Positions 28,415 to 39,142 of a DNA stretch of 64,000 nt are shown here, piece by piece. The notes under the pieces are model-generated. The model was given only the letters and a program-made list of their open reading frames with translations. It did not search any database and had not been told where the DNA came from. Each line of letters starts with the position of its first letter. Within the stretch, counting starts at the first letter, position 1. This stretch comes from Morinoia aosen (lineage: Eukaryota; Arthropoda; Malacostraca; Amphipoda; Talitridae), in assembly GCA_030386875.1 (NCBI GenBank), contig CM059572.1:40235732-40299731 (forward strand). Direction: 5' to 3'. Both the position numbers and the translations under genes were made by a program.

Positions 28415-28496
28415 GTGTGTTATCAGGATGTTAGATCATCAGAACGGCTGTTCTCAGCAAAAGTATGATGTAAAGTCTGACAGAGTGATGACACAC
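28415..28496. other. Structured hairpin repeat R1 (82 nt)
   Basis: Outer stem of 11 pairs (GTGTGTTATCA with TGATGACACAC, one G-T), a 4x4 internal loop, a 6-pair stem (GTTAGA with TCTGAC), a 5-pair stem (CATCA with TGATG) and an inner GCTG-TTCT-CAGC hairpin. It is homologous to R2 and R3, with base changes that keep the pairing. Function unknown: a structured RNA precursor or a tiny inverted-repeat element are both possible. Confidence 0.65.
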
Positions 28497-28699
28497 TGTG
28501 TATTCATTTTTACATTAAGTGCGTTAGGGATGTCAGCCTAACAGGTCAATTTCCCGATTTTAGCGTACAATATTTGTGTGAATGTTTATATAATCTTGTG
28601 GCAAGGTGGAATCATTTAAAATGTGCTGCACTGTCTCTGGGGCTGAGAATCGTATAAAATTTTGTGTCATGTCTATTGTTTTTTTTTGCATTTTGTGTC

Positions 28700-28776
28700 A
28701 GTGTTATCACAATGTCGGATCGTCTGAAGAGCCTTTCGGCGTAGTAAGGTGTAAAGTTTGACGGGTTGATGACACT
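28700..28776. other. Structured hairpin repeat R2 (77 nt)
   Basis: Outer stem AGTGTTATCA with TGATGACACT, second stem GTCGGA with TTTGAC (G-T pairs allowed), third stem CGTCT with AGGTG, and an inner GCC-TTTC-GGC hairpin. Same architecture as R1 and R3; upstream flanks of R1 and R2 share ATTTTGTGT. Confidence 0.65.
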
Positions 28777-28811
28777 AAATTTTTGTCTATTTCTGCATTT
28801 ATTTGTATGTC

Positions 28812-28889
28812 GGTATTGTCAAAATGTCGGATCGCTAGAAAAGCCTTCGCGGCCGAGTATAACGTAAAGTCCGATGGCTTGACAATACC
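28812..28889. other. Structured hairpin repeat R3 (78 nt)
   Basis: Outer stem GGTATTGTCA with TGACAATACC, second stem GTCGGA with TCCGAT, and an inner GCC-TTCGC-GGC hairpin. Relative to R1/R2, stem pair 3 changes G-C to A-T and pair 6 changes A-T to G-C, both sides together. TGTATGT flanks it on each side (28,804-28,810 and 28,893-28,899), possibly a target duplication. Confidence 0.65.
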
Positions 28890-29089
28890 CAATGTATGTG
28901 TGCTTTTTTTTTTTGGGACGGATTCGGGATTTTGGCCCACCAGGCAATTCTCCTGCTAGTTCGTACGTCATGAGCAAGAATGTTTTATTTTCTTCGAAAT
29001 ATTTAGGTGATTCAACTGATTAGTAACACCGTCGAACGAATTTCGGCTTTGTCTAGAGTTGGTTGAGGATACCGGAAATTAAATATTTT

Positions 29090-29110
29090 ATGTATGTATG
29101 TATGTATGTA
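29090..29110. repeat. (TATG)n microsatellite
   Basis: About five TATG/TGTA units. Confidence 0.9.
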
Positions 29111-29265
29111 GGAATTCTTCGCGTAGCTCACGTCCGCCTCACTCAAGGCAGATTTGAAGGAAACCGAGGAATAATTCTTACGTTGATCGACCATGTAATG
29201 CGCTGTCTCTCGAGTACAAATGGACCAGGTTAGACAATTTAACGCGTAGTTTACGGAAGGAGATC

Positions 29266-29870
29266 AAACAAACAAAACAAAACCGTTTATTTCCAAGTTG
29301 TCACATGAGATACATATGCCAACATATTGGCTTTTAAAAGTTCCTTAATGTAAGACGTCCTAAAACAAAAGATCCATACGAGGAGTATTAATTGACAAAC
29401 CATCCGAGGTGTAAAAATAGATAAGCCATACGAGGCATAATAATCGACAAACTATATGAGGTGTGCTAATAGATAAACTATCAGAGGTGTACAAATAGAT
29501 AGACCATACGAGGCATATTAATAGACATAATATACGAGGCGTACTATAATAGACAAACCACACGTGGTGTGCTAATAGTCTAACAAAGTTCCATACGAGG
29601 AATACTAATTGACAAACCATACGAGGTGTTCAAATAGATAAGCCGTACGAGGCATAATAATAGACAAACTATACGAGATGTAATATTAGACAATACTATC
29701 ATAGGTGTACAGATAGATAGACCATACGAGGCATATTAATAGAAAAAATATACGAGGCGTACTAATAGACAAACCATACGGGTCGTGCTAATAGTTTAAC
29801 TCTGTCAAGGGTAGTTGAATGAGAAATGAGAAATATTATCTCTTGGATATTTTATATTCCAAGAGATTCC
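29266..29870 (-). repeat. Minisatellite-bearing interspersed element, copy R (inverted)
   Basis: Inverse complement of 87-625: same 16 monomers of 26 bp in two 8-monomer blocks, same AATAAA-containing unique end, and a shorter TTTTG-like tail. It extends past the GTTAAAC junction where copy L stops. That extra part (29,801-29,870) is shared with 53,184-53,250, and contains a 10-bp-arm palindrome at 29,838-29,867. It also supplies the uninterrupted site for the inner Harbinger-like insertion at 51,071-53,180. Confidence 0.85.
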
Positions 29871-30359
29871 GGTACAGCGCTTCTTGCCTTTTTCCTACTT
29901 CGATAATTTCAACTAAGAACTTGGCAGTTTCGAAGAATTCTTTAGTATTTTTCGAATTATTTATAAGATCATCGAAGTAGGAAATATACAAAAAAAAACG
30001 CTACACCGTACTAGATTGAAACAACACCGTAAATGACAATCAAGTATTGAGAAAAAGATAGTCTCGAAATAATTTGTAAAGAACATGGCGCAACACAGCA
30101 CGCACATCTAGGAATGCGTAAACAAACTTACACTCAAAATTGAAATGCATGGCTTGTTCGGCATACAAATATAGAGATAATTTTTGCACGAGTGCTTTAT
30201 TTCCTTTGTCTGTTTATACTTTTTAATTTCTTCTGTTCACAGAAATGCCCTTCGGGGTCGTGATAGATCGATTTATAAATCATAAAGCAAGCGCAATCAA
30301 TTTGTTTATTTCTGAAATTTGGTGCAGTGGTAACTGATCGCAGAGCTTTAGGTAAAATG

Positions 30360-32117
30360 TAATGTGTCTTGAGGTTTTGCTTTTTATGCAAAAAGTAGAA
30401 ATAGAAACCGATATATGTACATGTGTGCGAAACGTGTGCATGTTTACACTGATACATAAACATTCATGTTTGCGTGCGCACACGTACATACGCACACACC
30501 AACACACATATTCATATATATACGTATTGAAAACGAATATAAGAAAAATGCTAATAGACATGAAAAATAATCTTACTCTTTCAATATTTAAAATGACAGC
30601 CCAAGCTCTGATGAATCGTAAGAAATAACCTGAGGAAAGATAAGGAATAGAAAAGGACTTCGAAAAACGTATAAATGGAATGGTTTTTTAATTTCCTAAA
30701 GGAAATTTTAAGAAAACTCAAGTTACCGCTGAGGAACAACAACAAAAAAACATATATCTTCAATATATCATATCATATATCATATCTTCTCGATATTCTC
30801 TGCAACATCATGCGGACATGGGTACATGGGATAAAATGGAGATACAGTGTAGGCCAGTTACCACTCATGATTGATAAATATCTACAAAATTTTGGCAGAA
30901 ATGCGCAAACAAACATATACTCAACATCAAAATTTGCTTGTACAACATACGGACAGAAAGAAAATTTTACCACGATTCATACGCTCAAATTACGATTAAT
31001 TTCATTAATTGTATTTGTCATTAATCCGATTCACAGAGACGTCCTCTGGTGTAAGTGGGAGATCTATTTTGAATCATTTCGCTAGTGCAATAAAATTTAT
31101 TAACCGGATGGTTTTTGTGTAAAGAAATGAAATAGAAACATGTATATCTATTTATGTAGATATATATATATATATATACCAATATACGTACACACACATA
31201 TTAATATATATACTTATTGAGAATGGAATATAAGAAAAAAATACAAATATAAAATAAGAGGATGGAAACAACCTACCATCTATTACACCGATAATGACAG
31301 TTGAGCTCATTGTAATCCTAAGAAATTGTTCTAAAAAAATAACTAAAAGGAAAAGAAGACTTCGGAAAACGTAAAATGAACTGGTTTTTAGTTTCTTCAT
31401 AGAAATTTTTAAGAAAACTCAGGTTACAGTCAAGAAACAACACAACTCTTCAGCATTATACAGACATGGGTACATGGGATAAAATGGAGTGACATTGTGG
31501 CCGGAAATCACATTTGAGTGGAGAATATTTACAAAATTTGGCACATATAGGTAGATTAAGCAATGGTTCAAAGTGATAATTTTGATAACAGAAATTAACA
31601 TTTTTTTTCGATTTCAAAGTTTAGTGCTGGTGTGCACTGAACGCACGAAAAAATATTAAAAGACTAAATGAAAATGCTTAAATTAACCCCTCCCCCCAGC
31701 TCAGCCGAAATCGATTGAAAACATCTTCGAGAATGATTTTGAAATAACGAGACAACGTTAGCCAAAATTTAATTCATTATAAACTTTGCACAATCCTCAC
31801 ATTTATAAACCTGTATATTGGTGTACACACAAAATGTATTTCAGAGTATGTTTTCCATACGGATGTTAAATATTAACACAGAGAAGAAAAAATAACAAAA
31901 TAAAGATGAGGAAATACTCCTAATTATGGAAAAAACGTTCATTCTGCTGTATTGAACTCACGGCTGGGGTGCTCATTATTGTCGACAGAAATAGTTAAGA
32001 TGAATGCACGAATGGCTTAGCAAACGTACAATGAAATAGTTTCTAATTTTCTAACAGAAATTTCAGGAAAATTAAAATTTCTGGTAAATGGGAAATTCAC
32101 ACCGAAATGCTGCAGGT
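30360..32117. repeat. Three diverged tandem repeats of ~0.3-0.75 kb
   Basis: Units near 30,360-31,085, 31,090-31,600 and 31,790-32,117 share, in order, an ATAAGAAAAAAAT-like run, an AAAACGTA-ATGGAAT-like block, TTTAAGAAAACTCA and, in the first two, ACATGGGTACATGGGATAAA. The third unit abuts the stop codon of the OTU-element ORF2 on the minus strand. The array may therefore be the element's 3' untranslated tail, or pre-existing tandem DNA into which it inserted. TA- and CA-rich runs interrupt the units. Confidence 0.55.
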
Positions 32118-35077
32118 CTATAGAGATGCAAAATGACGTGACACATTTACTCTAAATTCTTCTACAGTTTTAGAGTTTTTGATATGCTGGGGAAGTTTGT
32201 TCCACAAAAAAGCTCCAGAAACTGAGAGAGCTTTTTGTCCCACGTTAGATGAACGGTAACTGACTAAAACATCATTCCTCCGATTTGGTTTTTTGTTTGG
32301 GATATTAGATGGAAAAAATTTTAACACCTCTGCATTACTTTGGGGGAGGTACAGAGAGGAGAACACTCGTCGAGCTTTTTGGATCATGAATCTGTTCGGT
32401 ATTGGGATCCAGTCGAGTTTTCTTAAAAGAGGGGTGACATGATCGTATTTATTGAAATTTCCTTTGCACACCACTTTGGCGGCGAAGTTTAGACATTTTT
32501 GCAACTCTTCCTGACGATATTGAGGTAAATTTCCCCATACAAGACTGCAGTAGTCCAGGCGCGATAAAACTAAAGACTGAATCACTAACAATCTAGATTT
32601 TTCGTCAAGTGTGTTCTTAATGCGATGAAAGAACATTAAGGTTCCGTTTATTTTGTTGCACATTGTTTCGACGGGTGAATTGAAAGTCATATTTTTGTCA
32701 AACCAAACACCCAGATTTTTTACCGTCTCTACTGGTTCAATTGTATCGTCTCCAAATGTTAGCTTGAATGGTGGTAAATTTTTAGTCGCATTCTGTGATC
32801 CAAAAATAATGCATTGCGTTTTACTTGCGTTAAGTTTGAGGCCATTATGGTCATACCACAATTTAAGGTTTCTCAGAAGGTTTTCAGCGTTGGCTTGTGT
32901 TTCTTTTAAATCTACTGTTGAGCTTGTCATGGCAATTTGTACGTCATCAGCATACATTGAGATTTTTGTGTTTGCCGGCATGGTGGGGATATCATTGATG
33001 AAAATTGAAAATAAGAGCGGGCCGATGATTGAACCTTGAGGAACGCCAAAATTGTTTGGTATGAATGATGACATTTTGTTATTCAAGCACACTGCATGAG
33101 AGCGGTTTAGTAGGTAGCTTTCAAACCATTGAGTGTCAATTCTGAGGTTTGAAATTTTTTGTAGAAGTTTCTTATGCTCAACACTGTCGAAAGCTTTGGA
33201 GAGATCAAGCAATAGTAAGAGAGTTAATTTTTTTTGTCAATATCATTGTAAATTTTTTCTGTTATGTTTAACAGGGCGTCCTGAGTACTGGTATTCCTTC
33301 TGTAAGCATATTGATTGCGATGCAGTAGATGTGACTCGTCTATGTAAGACGAGAGCTGGTTTGTTATTACTTTTTCTAATATTTTGGACATAACAGGCAG
33401 GAGACTGATTGGTCTGTAGTTTGACGCTATGTCGATATCACCAGATTTATGTAATGGCTTAATAATGGATAATTTCCATTGGTCGGGAAACTTGTTTGTG
33501 GCTATAGATGTATTTATTATCAAACGAATGAGAGGTGCTGTGACAGGGAAGCTGTCTTTTATATGTTGGAGGCTTATGCCATCATGTCCAGTCGCTTTGG
33601 TATTCTTTAGTGAGTATAAGATTTTTCGTAACTCTATGACGCTAACCGGCTTTGGTCTCCATTTGTTTCTACTATTTGGGGATGATACATCGCTCGGATT
33701 TGCTCCTGTAGGTGTGTCTGAAACTGTCCTGGATACTTCATTGAAAACATCTTCGCCAACTTTTTAGAAGAAAGTATTAAAGTCATTAGCCATTTTTGAG
33801 GGGTTGTCGAAAGTGCTTTTGCACTCCGAGTTTTTATACTGAGCAACTTCTCTAATGATTTCCCAAGTTCTTTTTGTGTTTTGTTTTGCCGCCAAGAGTT
33901 CTTTGTGGAAGTAGTCCCGTTTTGCTTCCTTAACTTTTCTTCGTAGGATCTTCTCATGATCTTTATATAATTTTCGACGCGTACTGTCTGATTTATTCAG
34001 TTTGTACTCACGCTGCAAATTTCTTTTAGCTCTGCTCAACTGTTTTATCTCATCTGTTATCCATTTAGAAATTCTTGGCTAAACTTTCTTCGTAGTGAAA
34101 GGTGCGCATTCGTTAAGAGCCGATACGAAATTTTCGTTGAAAAGCGAAAGTTGTAAATTGATATCATCGGTGTTTTCCATGCCTTGAAATTCACTCCATC
34201 TGTCTAATAGCTTTTTTTGAAATATTTCAGGGGAGTAGTGGTTTTTCATGCGATATGAAATGTAACTAGATTTCTGTTTCTCTTTTGCAATATTTATTTG
34301 GCATTCTACCGAATGGTGATCAGAAAAGGACGGTAAGATTTCTGTGCTGATTACTGCTTGGGGATTGTTTGTAATTGCTAGGTCAAGAAGAGTTTTGGAA
34401 GCGTTGGTAATTCGCGTTGGTTCTTGGACCATTTGAGAAAGATTAAGTCTGTGCAGCATCTTGCTTAGCTTATTGTTTTTATTCGTCAGATCTACGTTAA
34501 AATCTCCGAAAACATAGAAAGATTTTTTGGCTGCAGAGATTAATTTAAACGTATTTTCAATGAAATCTAATGTTGGACGTAGAGATGCTGACGGATGTCT
34601 GTAAAGACTGCCGATAATGAAAGACTTGTGTTTGTTTACCTGAACATTGAGCCAAACCATTTCTATGTCTTCGCATTTTTCTTTTATCGGAAATAAGGAT
34701 GTAGAGTAGACATCTTTGATGAAAATGCATGAACCGCTACCTCTATTACTCTTGACTCCGTCATAACGGTACAATGTGTACCCGGCAATGCTGAGATATG
34801 AGCTTTCGACTCGTGAATCGAACCATGTTTCAGATACGCATAAAATATCGATATCGTTAGTGATCAACATTACTCGTACGTCATCCATTTTACCATTGAG
34901 ACTGCGAGCATTTATGTGTAATATTTTGATGTTATTTATCTCAATAGGCAGATCTTTAGTGGAGTTATTGCATTTTTTAGGTCTAGCAGGGCATTTGGTA
35001 TTCGTCTCTAGGTCTTTATTGCCGCGTTCGTTGTTTGTGATTTCAGCTTCAAATTCAATTTGATCACTGTTATTTAG
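32118..35077 (-). pseudogene. Retrotransposon ORF2: endonuclease plus reverse transcriptase, broken
   Basis: Reads in the same frame as ORF1 immediately after its UGA. The first Met is at 34,888, inside the endonuclease domain, where LHINARSLNGK (about 34,935-34,890) already matches the start of the AP-endonuclease fold. SETWFDS, FGDFNVDL, TLLDLAIT and SDHHSVE follow. RT motifs include NYRPISLLP, DLSKAFDSVEHKKLL, VPQGSIIGPLLF and YADD, then a C-terminal extension ending at 32,118. Damage: in-frame TAG at 34,081-34,079, TAA at 33,766-33,764 and a shift in an 8-A run (plus-strand T run 33,228-33,235). The rest is well preserved, suggesting fairly recent inactivation. It would nick target DNA and copy the element RNA. 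Confidence 0.85.
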
Positions 35078-35080
35078 TCA
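35078..35080 (-). promoter_or_regulatory. Single in-frame UGA between ORF1 and ORF2, UGA-CUA context
   Basis: ORF1 ends TTG TGA and the next codons CTA AAT AAC continue an open frame of 64 codons before the first Met. UGA followed by CUA is a known leaky stop context. A readthrough product would fuse OTU-ORF1 to endonuclease/RT. The alternative is simple reinitiation downstream. Confidence 0.45.
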
Positions 35081-37471
35081 CAAGATGGGGGAGGGAGCAA
35101 CACGATTTTCATCACGCATTTTCAAGAGGGCGCTATAGTGGTCCTGTTTCCGGTGTATGTTTACCGGAGGACAGTTTATCAGAGCATTTGATGTAGGGGA
35201 GATTGTCGTCTTCCAAATCCCATTTTCTCTTTCATCAAATACGTGAATTGGTGTTCTCGTCACATTAGAAAGTATTTGGGGTATGAGGTCTCCAACTGCG
35301 TGATCGAAGACTTTTCTATTGATGTATTTATCAATGAGTTGTTCGAAACTGCCACTGTTCTTGTCAACGAATTTTGCATACTGGTCCTTGTTTCTGGAGC
35401 TCTCAGTTTTGATGGCTATTTTCAGAGATGTATAATCCCATTTCGATCTTTGTTGTGAAGCAAGCTGCGTCGTTACGGCGTGGAGGAGACAGTGTCCGTC
35501 ACCTACAGTGTAAGCAGGCTCCATTTTGAGCGATCGTTTCAAGTCGTCCAGTGTGTTTGCAACGCGTGTGCAAATTTGATTCACTGTTGGTTTTGCGGTA
35601 GCAGTATCGGTTTGATCGTTCAACGGAGGCCTGGCAGAGGCAACAGATTTTTTCTGAATGATTTGATTTTTTTTGGAATAGTTTTGAATATCGTTATTAG
35701 CTTGACTTTCCTCGGTTCCTGCGTACTCACTGGAAAGTTGAGAATTGGTTGAAAAGAAGGGCATGTCGCAATCACTATTTGTGTCTGTTGCAAGTAACGC
35801 AAATTTATTTTTCGTACTGACATTATATTTGTCTGAGATCGAGTCAGGGAAAGGCTCAGGCTTATTCATGTTCCTCATGTTGTGGGTGGGTGAGTTACTC
35901 AGAGCTCTGCTTGATGACGCAATCAATTTTGAAGGATTTGGTGTACCATGTGCAGCGATGTGCATAGGCTTATATTCTTTTCCAAAGTTTAAAGTGAGAC
36001 TATTTGTCTCTTTCCGTGAAGGTTTCGATTCATTGGAATGACCTATAATTCCAATCATTGCTTGACATTTGTTAAAATGAGGACAATATGGCACGGTGAT
36101 TCGCAATGTTGATTTCATTGCAAGTTGTCCAAGAAAACAGAAGTTTTCTGCCTGGGTGCGAGGCCATTGAATGTTATTGAGTGCGTCACCATTTTCATTA
36201 TCTGGGTAAGTTTGAAATTGAATCAAGTTTAAACCCAGGTTTTTGCAGAAATTCATCGCTTTGTTGAATTCTTTCGCACTGCAAGCATTGGCGATATAAA
36301 TAGTAGAAAGTGCGTACTTCCTTACAATTTGTTGTTTGATTCGAGCAAGGTCTGAGGGAGAGTGGCAGAGACCATCAAAACTTAGTATATAATTTTTAAA
36401 TCTAGGCATGCAATTTATAGCATGGAGAAGGTCGTCGAAGCGCCCAGATGGAACAGTTTTGATCCAGCAAGAGCGATCGATGTCCTTCCTTCTGATCGTG
36501 CTTAGGATATTATCACCTAGCAGAAGAGTATCGTAAGGTTCTCGACAATTGGAGTCGACTTCACAAGAGATACTAGCAGGTACCGCAGTTGCAAGGTCAT
36601 GAGAACTTATATGTGAATTTAAAGCAAAAAGTTGCTCGGTTAAGTTCTGAATGTTTGATACTGTAGAGAAAATCGACGACGGGCTAGGAGGCTCACGTTG
36701 TCTTAGGGATTTATTGAAAAACGCTGCTGTTAGAGACAAATTGTGAATAATTTCATGAATTTTTTGAGCGCTTGTGATTTGAAGCGGGTGCAAGTAGCCA
36801 TTTGAAGAAGTAACAGTGTATTTTCTATTGCTCTGTACTGGAAATTTCATTTTGTTCTCACAGCTTGCGCTCTGGGGTAATTTACTGCCAGTATCGGTTT
36901 GTGCGCGAATATTATCGAACATATAATCTGGAGAATGAGGAGAGTCTACCACGCTTGAAATGTCCTTATTAATAACAACTATTCTGTCTTGTACCACTGA
37001 TGAGGATGGCGTTTGTGTCCCCGTCGCTGGCGGACAGTTTGGAGCGTTGTTGTTGACGTAGAGCTGGGGAGCTGGCACGCTGTTATGCTTGTTCAGATGA
37101 GGAGCAGCAGTTGGTTGTGGTGCTGCGGCTGAGACTTCACTGCTTCGAACCTTCAAATGATTGCTGGAGGTTTGGCAGATATGTTTTCCCTCGTCCTGCG
37201 ATATTGGTTGCATAGTCTTCACTGACGTTGCTTCGGAAGGTGACACACATTCTCTGACGGAGTTACTGGCAGCGGTTAGCAAGTCTCCTGCGTTTTGAGC
37301 ATTAGAATCTTGTGAGTGAGAGGATGTAGGTTTCCTACTTGCAGGCACTTTGCTTGGTAAGGTCGTATTTTTGCCCCTGAAAGAACCATTTTTCCGTGAT
37401 GTTGTGTAGGGCAACATCTGTGCAGAGAACGGCACTTTCCGGCCTGCGTAGCGAGTCTCGTAGTGATGCAT
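35078..37471 (-). CDS. Retrotransposon ORF1 protein with C-terminal OTU protease domain
   Basis: 797 residues and uninterrupted; an in-frame TAA nine bases upstream of the ATG supports the start. Residues 1-300 are Ser/Pro/Asn-rich and look disordered. Residues ~312-470 may be a decayed SGNH-hydrolase-like domain: LLLGDN at 316-321 has Asn where the catalytic Ser would be, followed by YILSFDG. Residues ~648-790 carry the OTU signature GDGHCLLHAV, giving Asp658 and Cys661, and QDHYSALL, giving His778. OTU proteins are cysteine proteases that usually remove ubiquitin. In a retroelement this could cleave its own polyprotein or strip ubiquitin from the RNP; that is inference. Hydrolase-like ORF1s are known in the CR1/L2 group. 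The OTU call rests on motif order and spacing. Confidence 0.8.
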   Translation of the reverse strand: MHHYETRYAGRKVPFSAQMLPYTTSRKNGSFRGKNTTLPSKVPASRKPTSSHSQDSNAQNAGDLLTAASNSVRECVSPSEATSVKTMQPISQDEGKHICQTSSNHLKVRSSEVSAAAPQPTAAPHLNKHNSVPAPQLYVNNNAPNCPPATGTQTPSSSVVQDRIVVINKDISSVVDSPHSPDYMFDNIRAQTDTGSKLPQSASCENKMKFPVQSNRKYTVTSSNGYLHPLQITSAQKIHEIIHNLSLTAAFFNKSLRQREPPSPSSIFSTVSNIQNLTEQLFALNSHISSHDLATAVPASISCEVDSNCREPYDTLLLGDNILSTIRRKDIDRSCWIKTVPSGRFDDLLHAINCMPRFKNYILSFDGLCHSPSDLARIKQQIVRKYALSTIYIANACSAKEFNKAMNFCKNLGLNLIQFQTYPDNENGDALNNIQWPRTQAENFCFLGQLAMKSTLRITVPYCPHFNKCQAMIGIIGHSNESKPSRKETNSLTLNFGKEYKPMHIAAHGTPNPSKLIASSSRALSNSPTHNMRNMNKPEPFPDSISDKYNVSTKNKFALLATDTNSDCDMPFFSTNSQLSSEYAGTEESQANNDIQNYSKKNQIIQKKSVASARPPLNDQTDTATAKPTVNQICTRVANTLDDLKRSLKMEPAYTVGDGHCLLHAVTTQLASQQRSKWDYTSLKIAIKTESSRNKDQYAKFVDKNSGSFEQLIDKYINRKVFDHAVGDLIPQILSNVTRTPIHVFDERENGIWKTTISPTSNALINCPPVNIHRKQDHYSALLKMRDENRVAPSPIL

Positions 37472-39070
37472 TGTGATTTATATTTGCATAGCTATGACTG
37501 AATTATGAGAATGATGTAGTTTTTGTATATGTATCGCTGATACTGATTTGCTAAATTTTACCTCGCTCAGCAAGTATTTTATGAAAAGTGAGGTAAATCC
37601 AAGCCGTTCATCGAGGTATTGAAGCTCACAGCTGAGAGAAGAGGGGTTGCCCTTTAATGCTGGAGGACAGAGGCGAGGAACTGGGAGGCTTGGGGTTGGC
37701 CGCGAACAATGACATGCAATTTTGCATTTTGCATTTTGTGCGACTAGGTCACAGTCTCTGACACGAGTCGTGATTTTTTTCTTTTTTTGGCCGAGAGTTT
37801 CTTCCTATTTGAGGGACGTTTTAATTATTCAACAGAATGAGATCTGGTACAAAATGTGATATGATGATATTGAGGGACAGCACAATTTTTAAATTTTAGT
37901 TTCATTGATTATAAAGAACGCGTATCTTAGTATTCAGCCTCATCTTCAGTCTTTTCCTTCGTTCGGATGGGCTTCCTTTCGCTGCGGTAATTTTGCAGGA
38001 AATTTTGCAGGATCAAGAAACACATCGTCAGTAGGATGACTAACGCTTTTAGTGAGAACATATTTGAATTACAAATTCAAGGTTAGGTGCACTTTTTATA
38101 GTATTTTCCCTGGTGATTGTAAATGTTTTTCAACTTCTCGTTCACCCGTTGTTCTTACTGGTAGCTCACTTCAAACTTTCTGTGTATTCAAACTATTCGG
38201 TGTCAGTAGTGAAACGGAGGTACGAAACACAATAATTCTTTCGTGCACATTTGCCGTCTCGGCCACGTAGGAAGTGAACAAAAACTTAACTGAGAGGTTT
38301 GACATTACCAAAAATTGATCAAAAACAAACGTAATTTCTTTGGTTGCTTGAAGCGGAAAAGTCCAGGTTTTGCTATGCTCTGAACGGTCAGAGGACGGGA
38401 GGCAAGTGTAGGAGGCAGGTGTACGGGAAAGGGGGGGGGGGGGAGGGTGCGGGCGCGGTGAGGGGAGACTGAGGGAACAAGGATACTTCCCACTTCACTC
38501 AGGCCTATCGTTCGAGACCAAGCTGAGCACACCATTTCACACTCCTTGCCAGCACTGCTTCGTTGGCTTTTCATTTAAAGTGCACTGATTTAAGCAGAAA
38601 TAAGACAAAAGTTATTTTTTCCTTTTCGTTGTTCCACAGGTAGCAAACACATTCACTGATAGTATAATTTTTATGCATGGCTAGAATATTTCCCCCTTGC
38701 AATTTCAACAATTACCGCACCATTTCCCCGCACGTCCGACCGCGACCGAGTCCCGCGACCGCGACCGGGAAACCATTAGCAATTTAACGCGAACCTCAGG
38801 GGTCTAAGTCATGCTGGTCGACGAGCGGACTGAGAATCAAAACCTGAAGATCTTCGCAAATAAATGTGCTTCATTTTCTACAATTATGATGAAAGAGCTG
38901 ATGAGCTCCAACGTGGGAGTCCAACGCGTATTGACGCAGTAATCTACAGGATTTGTCCGCGATTTGACGCAACGAGGATCTACGGAATTTTCCACGAGTT
39001 CACGTGACCCCAAGGATGAATTTTTTAATGGAAAAGCTTCAGTAACTTCGATTCTCAGCAGGGGGCCCTC
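37472..39070. other. Upstream flank of the OTU element, no gene seen
   Basis: The first few hundred bases probably include the element's 5' untranslated region, with no recognisable boundary. A 13-G run lies at about 38,431-38,443. The region 38,700-39,060 is GC-richer with CGACCGCGACCG-like words. No protein is recognised. Confidence 0.4.
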
Positions 39071-39142
39071 CCCAGGATCAGTAGCAAGCCCAGGATCAGT
39101 AGCAAGCCCAGGAGCAGTAGCCTCCCCAGGATCAGTAGCAAG
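39071..39142. repeat. 18-bp minisatellite, four units
   Basis: Four contiguous copies of CCCAGGATCAGTAGCAAG, the third diverged. It yields a Pro-Gly-Ser-Val-Ala-Ser repeat in a short plus-strand frame that is not otherwise gene-like. Confidence 0.9.

Larger units (their letters stand above)
32118..37471 (-). mobile_element. CR1/L2-like non-LTR retrotransposon with OTU-domain ORF1
   Basis: Coding part of a two-ORF non-LTR element. On the minus strand, ORF1 (37,471-35,078) is followed in the same frame, after one UGA, by ORF2 with AP-type endonuclease and RT. The RT style (VPQGSIIGPLL, MYADD, NLGVWFD, and a C-terminal region with YRSSNVGQKALSVSG) points to the CR1/L2/Rex/Crack/Daphne group, without a firm clade. 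The outer limits of the UTRs are not visible. An old RT fragment of a related element lies at 42,064-42,384. ORF2 is broken, so this copy is not autonomous. Confidence 0.85.

Noticed and set aside
87-29870. The 29-kb inverted pair as terminal repeats of a Polinton/Maverick-type element
   Set aside because: No polymerase, integrase, ATPase or capsid gene lies between, and a third copy of the repeat occurs as an independent interspersed element.
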